Made by a program: the position numbers and the translations under genes
Shown here: positions 56,084 through 64,000 of the stretch, one piece after another
How positions within the stretch are numbered: the first letter of the stretch is position 1
How the letters are laid out: every line of letters starts with the position of its first letter
Notes under the pieces: model-generated
What the model was told of the DNA's origin: nothing
What the model saw: the letters and a program-made list of their open reading frames with translations, nothing else
Database searches by the model: none
Assembly (NCBI RefSeq): GCF_018294505.1
Contig: NC_057807.1
Span: 134,818,747-134,882,746, forward strand
Source: Triticum aestivum
Lineage: Eukaryota; Streptophyta; Magnoliopsida; Poales; Poaceae
DNA length: 64,000 bases
Direction of reading: 5' to 3'

Positions 56084-56870
56084 AAGGCGATCTTGTGATG
56101 GCCGAGGCAGGTGACTTGAGCAGCAAGCCTGGCCACCAAAGAGCCCCCATCTCGGGCTTGAGTCCTCGGATGCCAGTTGTATCACTTTTTTGGAGGACCG
56201 GGAGTAAAGGGAGGAAGCCCTTGCCGAAGAGGATCCTTGAGTGGCACGTCAGAGATATAGAACCACTTGCGTTGCCAGGCCTCGCTATCCTCCTTAGGGG
56301 TGCTTGGAAGATACCCGGCCCCAGCAAGCACACCTCGGCACCCCTACCTCAAAGATGATGTCGTCCCGAATACGCAGGACCAAGCAGAAGTACTCGCACC
56401 ACATGTCAAAGTGGGCTTCACAGCGAGGAAAGCTTCACATAAAGCGACGTAGCCGACTATGTGAAGGATTGAGTGGGGCGTAAGGTGATGGAGTTGGATC
56501 CCATAAAACTTCAGGAGACCCCAGATGAAGGGGTGGATTGGAAAGCCTAGCTCCCAGAGAAGGAAGGGGACGAAGCTTACCCGCTCATCACCCTATGGGG
56601 TCGGGAAATTATCATTGCGCATGTCGTCGTCCAAAGCAACCAACCCAGGTCGAATCCACGCAAATTCTGGGTCGGGAGGTATCCCTGGATAGCAAGACGA
56701 TTCAGTTGCCCTTGAGCAACCGAACAACTCTTCTACTCTCCTTCAAGGGGACTAGTGGGGCGAATAGACGAGCTAGACATGTTCTCCATTATGTTGAGCT
56801 TTCGAAGCAGCAATGGAGGTGAGGAAGGAGATGAGATCTGCGTGAAGGCAATGGAGGGAGTGGAAAGGAT
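56084..56870 (-). pseudogene. Fragment of a Tat-type antisense gene (Transposase_28-like)
   Basis: Minus-strand reading gives MENMSSSSIRPTSPLEGE near 56785-56730 and, in other frames, [20 protein letters not shown] followed by [14 protein letters not shown] and a stop (56285-56187). This resembles the antisense protein of the Fatima-like element but is clearly a different family. It is frameshifted and isolated: no LTR or pol belonging to it is in the window. Confidence 0.7.
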
Positions 56871-56903
56871 ATAAAATCTTTGACGTATTTTCTTTACTTT
56901 GAT

Positions 56904-57159
56904 TGTTTGGTTTGTAACTAACTTTGTCAAATATTGCCACACCTAAGGTTAGGCAAGTTTGACCAACTTAGATGAGTGTTTAGTTCAAGTCACACCTTAG
57001 GCAAGCCATACTTGGGCCCCACATGACATACACACAAAACGTGTGGCAAGATTTCCTTAGACTTGCCAACTTGTGGCTCTCATTTTGATGAACTAACCTT
57101 AGGTAAGCTTGGCAAAAATGTGTGGCAAAGTGTGACAATGTTAGGCCTAGAACCAAACA
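56904..57159. mobile_element. MITE-like element with TGTTTGGTT termini
   Basis: The ends TGTTTGGTTTGTAAC and (inverted) TGTTTGGTTCTAGG are followed on both sides by ATTG.CACAC / GCCACAC and CCTAAGGTTAG-type words, giving a loose inverted repeat of about 60 bp in a 256-bp unit. I found no clear target duplication, so the superfamily is open. Confidence 0.5.
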
Positions 57160-57457
57160 GTTGGTCGTGGGGGTAATAGGACGCTTGAGTGTCACAGCGG
57201 TAAATCCGCGTGTTTCTTAGGTGTCGTGTCTTACATGCGCACACAGATTAAAGACGGGCGTTGATGGTGCCCGCGAAGAATTCGGGGCCACCACGTCTCT
57301 TTTGTCTTTTGATTAGACATATGGACAATAGGACCCGAGAAGCGGTGTGTCCGAAGAAACTATCAACGGGGACCCATGATTGGTCCTTGGAAGGGCTTAC
57401 TTGTCTCATAAGGTATATATACCTCGGTGCGAAAGACCTCAGATCCAATTTCTTCGA
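57160..57457 (+). promoter_or_regulatory. Single-copy-looking region with a TATA box, possible displaced promoter
   Basis: TATATATA at 57414-57421 lies 37 bp before the Mutator-like insertion site. If the insertion is removed, this TATA box would be about 430 bp before the ATG of the tether gene. No other coding is supported. The promoter role is inference. Confidence 0.4.
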
Positions 57458-57466
57458 ATAAAAAAT
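57458..57466. repeat. Left target-site duplication of the Mutator-like element
   Basis: ataaaaaat, exactly repeated at 58869-58877; 9 bp is diagnostic for Mutator-type insertion. Confidence 0.88.
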
Positions 57467-58868
57467 GGGAAACATTTGGGACCGGGGCACCGGCGGAAAC
57501 ATTGGGCCGGTCTCCCTTTTCCTCGCGTCTCCTTCATGGGGCGCGCGAAAGCCCTCTTCTTCTGCCCCCTCCTCCTCACCCCTTCCCCGTCCCTTCCCCT
57601 CTTCCCGAGCTACGACTAGGCCACCACGGGCTACTTCGCCGGCGGCCAGGCTCCCCTCGCCGACTGCCATGGCTGCCTGCCGCCATGGCCAGATCCATCC
57701 CCTACCTCAAGCCTTCACGCGGGCGCATCCCCTTCCTCCTTCCCCCTCCCCCCGGGCTGCGACTGGGCAACCATGACCTCCATCGCCGGTGGCCAGGCGC
57801 TCCCTCGCCGGCCGCCATGGCTGCCTGCAGCCATGCGCGGATCCTCCCGCGTATACAAGTGTTGCAACCGTCACCTAGAAAAGAACAGCCGTTGAAAAAA
57901 GCTTCAACCATAGACATAGGAAGCTTCAATGGCATTGCACAACAAGGGAAAGCTGCAACCGTTGTTGGATTTTGCTACTACCGGCAAAGCTTTTTGCTAC
58001 ATCCATCAGGCAGAGCTACGACCCTCGCGAGGAGCGATAATGATTTTTTTGCTACAACCGTAGCAGGCTTTTGCTACTACCGTTGGAGGTTTTTGCTACA
58101 TCCAGTAGATAAAAAAGCTTCAACCAGACAATGAAATACAGGAAAAGTTACAACCGTTTTGACAAAAAGCTTCAACCCACAGATGAAAAAGCTTCAAACA
58201 GAGATTGAGAAAATCCTCCTCGACGACGACCATGGCGTCTCTATGTGTTTTTGTTGCAACCGCAGAGTAAAAAGCTGCAACCCTTTGTGAAAAAAGCTTC
58301 AAGCTCAGGTGAAAAAAGCTTCAATTGGCACGGTGGAAAGCTTCAATCCGCGAGAAAAGTTTCAACAGGCATAGAGAAAAGCTTCAACCGATGAGATAAA
58401 AAGCTTCAACCTGACTCGCCAATGGCAGCGAGCAGCGACGTTGAGAGCTGCGTCGGCGACACGACAGTCCAGCGACGACGATGGCTGCTAGGTGCTGCGA
58501 CGACAAGGGATGCCGGTGTGCTTCAAGACGGCGCCATTTTTTGCTACGAGGGGGCGATGGGCTTTTTGCTGGATCGGGGGGCGAGTACAGATGCTGCGAC
58601 GGGGACGGGGACGGCGGCCGGCGGCGACAGGGACGGAGAGCGCATCCAGCAGCGTGGGACTAGGGGGGGGAGGGGGGAGGAGGTCCAGGTGAGGGGGCTA
58701 GTCGCCGGCGACAGGAGCGGGAGGACGCGGTGAAGAAGAAGAGGAAGAAGTCAACGCGGGGGGAAGGGGGCTCGAGGAATAGATCTGACGGCTCGAGCTC
58801 GCGGATCAGACGGCTGGGCCTTGACCGGCCCAACGATTGGGCCGGTGCGCCGGCGCAGATCACTGCCC
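57467..58868. mobile_element. Non-autonomous Mutator-like element (1402 bp)
   Basis: The ends GGGAAACATTTGGGACC and (inverted) GGGCAGTGATCTGCGCC are followed by similar GGCGCACCGGC and TTGGGCCGGTC words, an imperfect terminal inverted repeat of about 50 bp. The 9-bp duplication is perfect. The left third is GC-rich with Ala, Pro, Ser and Arg codons; the middle (57880-58420) iterates AAAAAGCTTCAACC and TTTTGCTACAACCG more than ten times; the right third is again GC-rich. No transposase motif. The 235-codon frame at 57427-58134 crosses the element end and is not a credible gene. Sequence capture (Pack-MULE style) is possible but unproven. Confidence 0.85.
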
Positions 58869-58877
58869 ATAAAAAAT

Positions 58878-59249
58878 TAATTCAAAACACCAAAAAATCG
58901 AGGTCACTGAAGCCCGTGAGAATGTTGAGCTTGCTTCGGTGCAAACAGTGGAGGAGGTATGCCACGTCACCTCAGCAAGCAAACCAAAATCCCCCGTGAC
59001 CCCAACTCCATCCAGCCTGCCTCCCCACCCCTCTCCCCCCTCCCCGGTTGCTTCCCCGTCCAACCCCCCGATCTCCAGTCCCCAACTCACCGCCGTCGCC
59101 GCCGCCGCCGCCGCCGCGGCGATCTTTCTCGGTTCGCAGGTCAGAGCCGCCTTCCCTCCCAAGAATACGCACTGCGTCTGCTAAGTCTTCTTCAACCTAT
59201 ACGATCCGGCTAACTGTTCCTCGCTACTCCACACAGGCGCTTGCGATCC
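58878..59249 (+). promoter_or_regulatory. 5' flank and leader of the vesicle tether gene
   Basis: A CT-rich leader includes a (CCG)n run near 59096-59120. The start codon at 59250 (context GATCCATGG) is chosen because the frame then matches the family start (MDSRSINLRGFAGSAGKN). A short upstream frame at 58939-59184 precedes it. No TATA box is obvious within this stretch; one lies beyond the Mutator-like insertion at 57414. Confidence 0.6.
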
Positions 59250-62200
59250 ATGGACTCCCGGTCGATCAACCTTCGGGGCTTCGCCGGAAGCGCAGGAAAA
59301 AATATCATGCAGGTGCACACCCCCTCCCCCTACGACCTTAATCGAACCCGTCCCCGACCGCTCCTGCTTCTCCCTGTCACCGACGCACCCTAGGTCGGAG
59401 CCCGACGAGGCGTTTTGCCGGTCGTATGAACGAGTTCTAGTCTCATAGGGTGTTATGTATTTTTTTTAGCATGGAATGCTTCATTCCGTTGGAGCTCGTG
59501 CTCTAGTACCAGTTGGGCCGATGTGATGCCATGATTTCATCACAAGTTCGTGCAGCAAGTTTGATGTTTATTAACTCCATGTTCTGTTGGTGTTGTCTCA
59601 CAGGGGATTGGGGGATTCGTTTTCGGCAATGAGGCGTCCGAGTCCAAGGAAGATAGGTAGGTAATTTGGCATGAAATTTTTGTTCAGTCGTGTAATCATA
59701 CTTTTAGGCCTATTGTTGCCTGAAAAACATAGCACCTGATTGACATATGCCACTTTTAGCGAGTGACCCTCTAACTGCATTATGTTATACAGCTACGTTG
59801 AGAGATTCCTTGACCGCATAAGCAACGGCACGATGCCTGATGATAGGAGATCTGCCATGACTGAGCTACAGTCTCTCGTGGCGGAGAGCCGTTCGGCTCA
59901 GATGTCTTTTGGAGCTATGGGTATCTCATTTCACTTGGGTGCTTGGTATTTGTGCATTCATCTCTATGAGCAACTGATGTGTGATACATTCTTGCTAATT
60001 TGCAAAATAGGCTTCCCTGTCCTTCTCAATGTTTTGAAAGAAGACCGTGAGGATGTTGAGCTCGTCAGAGGTGCCCTAGAAACCCTTGTGAGCGCGCTGA
60101 CTCCTATTGAGACATCACAGGGACTGAAAACTGAGGTCCAACCAGCATCAATGAACTCTGATTTGCTTTCTCGAGAAACAGAGAATATTTCTCTTCTCTT
60201 GAGCTTACTGGTGAGTTTACATTCTTTGCTTTTACTGCATGTAACTCGCTTTACCTGCTTCATCTGTCATGATTTATTTCTCCCTCCTGTTTGGTTCAAA
60301 GACAGAGGAGGATTTCTATGTGCGATATTACACAATCCAGCTTTTAACAGCGTTACTTACAAACTCGTTGAAAAGGTGCCCAGTAAGTCTTTTTCTGTTG
60401 GGATGCATCCACCACACTTTAAACCTTTTTAACTCCTTTTTACCCTTTTGGTGTTTCAGATTACAGGAGGCAATTCTATTAATTCCTCGTGGCATTACAG
60501 TTTTAATGGACATGCTTATGGACCGCGAGGTTTAACACCAACCTCTTTTCTCCCCTTCCTCTAAAGAAGCACACATGCTATCCAGACATATCTATTGTGT
60601 TAATATCAATTTTGCTTATCCTAAGTTGTCCATGCAGTAGTAGTCTAATGCATGTGGAAACGGTTTATATGGTTACAATATATGAAATCAGTCAGCACCA
60701 TGACTTTGATTTACAGCATGAAGTAGAGATGTACAACCATGTTGATTTGGACCCTTGTCTGTTCTTTTGAAGGCTTTGATATACGTGCTGTCACAAATAA
60801 ATTATATTATTAGATGTTATTTACTCCAGTAGCGCCTCTATCTTAGGCTGCAGTATGGGTTAATTACTTGAAAAAGCTAAAAAATGCAGTTCTTTTGCAA
60901 ATGCTGAAATTACTTTCTGTGGGGTGCAATCCAGAAGTCATGCTAAGTTATTGTTGAGTTCCCAGCAATCCAGCATCATCAATTTATAACATTTTTTTAT
61001 TGCTTTGTTTCTTTACTTGCCTGGTTATATAGCTCATATGGGTATCTTTGATGCATGTTGAAGGTCATAAGGAATGAAGCACTGTTACTTCTTACTTATC
61101 TGACCAGAGACGCAGAGGTTACTCTCTCATATTCTTTGTTGATTTATTATGTTCCAGATATCAACTTGAACCTATCTTTACATACTAAATGACTGGTAAT
61201 TCACCCTTTCAGGAAATTCAAAAAATTGTTGTATTTGAGGGTGCATTTGAGAAGTTGTTTAGCATTATTGGGGAGGAGGGATTTTCTGATGGAGGCGTCG
61301 TTGTTCAGGTGATTATCCAAAAACCATGTTATATGATCTGATCTGATCCATTGTGTACCTGAATTGTCTAAAAGTTCTGGCTGTTCAGTTTCCATTTGAA
61401 AGCTGTTTTTCAATTTGTATAAAACTTTGTTGGTGCTAATCTGTTCTTTTTTGTTGGAGCAGGATTGCCTTGAACTTTTAAATAATTTAATACGGAACAA
61501 TGCGTCCAATCAGGTATGTTTTTATCAAACAATTGTTTTGAAGTGTTAGATGGTCATATTTTTCATTGACATTACTTTGTGCTAATATCAGATGCTTTTG
61601 AAAGAGACAATGGGCTTTGACCCATTGATATCAATACTAAAGATTAGGAGAGGCAGTGCATTCAATTTTACCCAACAGAAGGTACACCATTATAAAATCA
61701 CATATATAGCCTCACAAATAGATTACTCAAACTGACAACTAGTTCTGTTTGGCCCAAAAAGCCTGTATTAACAATACTTCACTGAAGTTAAAATTCTTGT
61801 CTCTTTAGACAGTAAATCTTCTCGGTGCCTTACATACCGTCGAACTGCTTTTGATGGGGGGCCCACCGGGTGAAACAGGTAAAGATACCAGCAAGATCAC
61901 CAATCAAACTGCACTAGCTCAGGTACTCTTTTCTCCCTTTATATCTTTTCTAATCGACTACCTTATAACATGGAAGTAAGTTTCATCATACGGGCTTTAC
62001 TAAAAAATGACAGAGAAACATTCTTGACCATCTTCTATTATTGGGCGTTGAAAGTCAGTGGGCCCCTGTAGCTCTTCGCTGTACGGTGAGTCCCTTATAA
62101 CAGTTGAGGTACCATGCAACTGTATGTATGATAGTTTTACTAACTTGTGTTGTTGGATGTTTGTGCACTGTTCATTTTTTCCAGGCATTGCGGTGTATTG

Positions 62201-63777
62201 GCAGCTTGGTACTAAGAAATCCTCAAAATCTCGATTCTCTTGCAAGCAAGCAAGTTGGGGAAGAACCTCATGTTCAGCCTGCACTGAATGCGATCTTAGC
62301 TATAATCCTGCGAACCTCCGTAGCACAGGAATTTGTTGCTGCTGATTATGTCTTCAAGTGTTTCTGCGAGGTGATCTTTTTCCTGATATTTTTGCTGGTT
62401 AAAATAATCATGAACATGTTAGTAAGGAGATAAGGAGACATTAAATGAGGCAATTAGTATTTTTTATCATTTTGATCAGAGTTTCAGTTATAACGTCTTA
62501 AATAGATTATTGGCTATTCTTTCTGCTAAATTTTTGGTCTCCTTTGGTATATCGGTATGTGTAAGCACATAATAAGTAGTAGTTTTCTCTTTTTGGAACA
62601 GACAAATCCCAATGGTCAGGCATTATTAGCATCAACTATTGCTCCACATCCAAACCAAGGAACTGCTACCCATGGTGCTTCTAGTGACATGCCATTTGGA
62701 AGGTTAGTCATGGTCCTTCTGTTGCATTTAGTACAATAGGAGCATTATCTTTTGGCTCTAATTATGTCGTAATTTACTGCTGAGATCACCTATACCTACT
62801 GTAGTAGAGATGGCCGTTTCTGTCATCTCCATAACATGTCACTATGGTTGCTGCTGTTTCTGCCACACTTCATGAGGCTGGTCGTAATGGTAGTATCATA
62901 GCTAGTATCATGCATGCCAACTAGGCAATTTTGATGAGGTGCCATAGCATTAAATGAAGAAAGAGAGGGTGGAGTATCATATCATGATACCGCATCATAA
63001 TAAATGCTATGCTACTTTGTGTCATGCATGGCAATAAATAGAGTACTACATGATACTCCCTCCGGTCCTTTTTACTCTGCACATTGGTTTTGCCGAAAGT
63101 CAAACTTTGCTAAGTTTGACCAAATTTATATTAAAAATTATTCGTATCTATAATATCTAATAAATATAATATGAAAATATATTTCAAGATGAATCTAATG
63201 ATATTGTTGTTGTTATGTGAATGTCTATAATTTTTTATATAAATTTGGTCAAAGTTGGATGAGATTGACTTCGGACAAACCTAATATGCAGAGTAAAAAG
63301 GACCGGAGGGAGTACTAATATATGATACTATGCATTAGGGAGGTAGTATCATACACTAGTATCATCATATGCATGATACTAGTATATGTAATGGTAGTAT
63401 CATAGCTAGTATCATGCATGCCAACTAGGCAATTTTGATGAGGTGCCATAGCATTAAATGAAGAAAGAGAGGGTGGAGTATCATATCATGATACCGTATC
63501 ATAATAAATGCTATGCTACTTTGTGTCATGCATGGCAATAAATAGAGTACTACATGATACTAATATATGATACTATGCATTAGGGAGGTAGTATCATACA
63601 CTAGTATCATCATATGCATGATACTAGTATATGATACTCCCCATTACAACCAGCCTGATGCTTTCTGTAGTCTGAATTCTATCACTCATAAAATTGCACC
63701 TTCACTTATGTTACCATTGTAATGGCAGTGCACTTCTGCAAGCTCTGGTGTCAAGTGATGTTAATGGAGATATGGAG
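59250..63777 (+). CDS. GC6: Golgin candidate 6 / p115-Uso1-type vesicle tethering factor, N-terminal part
   Basis: Fifteen exons: 59250-59312, 59604-59656, 59793-59920, 60011-60210, 60302-60375, 60460-60529, 61064-61117, 61213-61308, 61463-61513, 61592-61681, 61809-61922, 62014-62085, 62185-62370, 62602-62702, 63729-63777. They join to 467 open codons with GT-AG introns and consistent phases. The protein is the globular armadillo-like head of Uso1/p115: SYVERFLDRISNG near residue 39, ETLVSALTPIETSQGLKTEV near 108, LLTNSLKR, PRGITVLMDMLMDRE and RTSVAQEFVAADYVFKCFCE near 400. The Arabidopsis homologue (GC6, also MAG4/p115) tethers ER-derived vesicles at the Golgi and supports storage-protein export. 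The coiled-coil tail lies beyond the window. It looks intact and under constraint, unlike everything else here. Confidence 0.93.
62876..63655. mobile_element. Tandem-dimer MITE in intron 14
   Basis: The ends GGCTGGTCGTAATGG and (inverted) GGCTGGTTGTAATGG are followed by AGTATCATA and CTAGTATCAT words on both sides. The flanks tga (62873-62875 and 63656-63658) suggest a 3-bp duplication. Inside, a unit of about 245 bp is present twice (from 62885 and from 63389) with a single mismatch by eye (ccgcatc versus ccgtatc), after discounting the Stowaway in unit 1. Confidence 0.78.
63056..63312. mobile_element. Stowaway (Tc1/mariner-type) MITE
   Basis: 257 bp with terminal inverted repeats CTCCCTCCGGTCCTTTTTAC / GTAAAAAGGACCGGAGGGAG and TA duplication (63054-63055, 63313-63314). 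The second MITE unit keeps the uninserted site, confirming exact borders. Confidence 0.93.
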
Positions 63778-64000
63778 GTAATGTCTTCTAATACAAATGC
63801 ACTATTCAACACAACGGGTAATAAATCTCTTTAAATTTGGTCCAAATGATTATAAATCAATGCCCTCTGCTGCTAGTTCGTTTGGACATATAAACAGTGC
63901 CATACATTCTTTCTTTGCTGTTTGACCTTGCTGTCATTCTGCCACCATTCTCCTCTTCAAATTTGATATATGCCTCTTCAGTTTATTTTATGACCAAGAG
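63778..64000 (+). other. Start of intron 15 of the tether gene
   Basis: A GTAATG donor follows the codon GAG; no further exon is recognised before the window ends. Confidence 0.75.

Larger units (their letters stand above)
62703..63728 (+). other. Intron 14 of the tether gene, enlarged by MITEs
   Basis: The intron runs from GTTAGT to a GCAG acceptor. About 780 of its 1026 bp are the nested MITEs listed next. Other introns are 78-534 bp. Confidence 0.85.

Noticed and set aside
57427..58134. 235-codon ORF
   Set aside because: It crosses the left end of the Mutator-like element and consists of Pro/Ser/Arg-rich low-complexity sequence and the iterated phrases; no family recognised.
59782..60432. 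216-codon ORF in the tether gene
   Set aside because: It reads through introns 3, 4 and 5; the spliced model gives the family sequence instead.

Overview
This is plant nuclear DNA, almost certainly from a Triticeae grass (wheat, Aegilops or barley group). It is dominated by nested LTR retrotransposons of types typical of that tribe: Fatima-like Gypsy, Angela/BARE-like Copia, a Maximus-like Sirevirus, and Athila-type Gypsy elements whose LTRs start TGATACGTC and end TTATCA or TCATCA. One cellular gene, in the last 5 kb, encodes the N-terminal half of a p115/Uso1-type vesicle tether. Family names are from memory; structure, ends and target-site duplications (TSDs) are read from the sequence.

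Left block (1-22.5 kb), innermost to outermost: a Fatima-like element (4105-14107, both LTRs, TSD) sits inside the integrase region of Athila-type element A (1444-19227). The 3' end of another Athila-type element, Z (1-1443), also sits in A. A itself sits inside the RNase H region of a Sirevirus whose 3' end and partial 3' LTR run to about 22469. The left parts of the Sirevirus, A and Z lie outside the window.

Middle block (22.5-47.7 kb): a decayed Angela-like Copia (22470-29387) abuts an oppositely oriented Copia LTR (29388-38617). That LTR is split by the complete, non-autonomous Gypsy element D (30683-38230, TSD). Next comes minus-strand element B (38618-47039), which encodes gag and protease plus a downstream ORF2 but no reverse transcriptase or integrase, then a Copia LTR piece (47040-47707).

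Right block (47.7-64 kb): minus-strand Athila-type element C (about 48270-56083) is split in its LTR by a 3083-bp solo LTR-like unit (48961-52043, perfect TSD) carrying a 61-62-bp tandem array. A fragment of a Tat-type antisense gene, a MITE, and a 1402-bp Mutator-like element with a perfect 9-bp TSD follow. The Mutator-like element ends 381 bp before the ATG of the tether gene (15 exons visible, 467 codons, open throughout). Intron 14 carries a tandem-dimer MITE with a Stowaway MITE nested in one unit.

The most notable pattern is shared by the Athila-type elements. A, B and C each carry an LTR-like GC-rich block just upstream of ORF2, resembling that element's own LTR. They also carry a second copy of the polypurine tract just after ORF2, 1.5-2 kb before the terminal tract; D also has the second tract.
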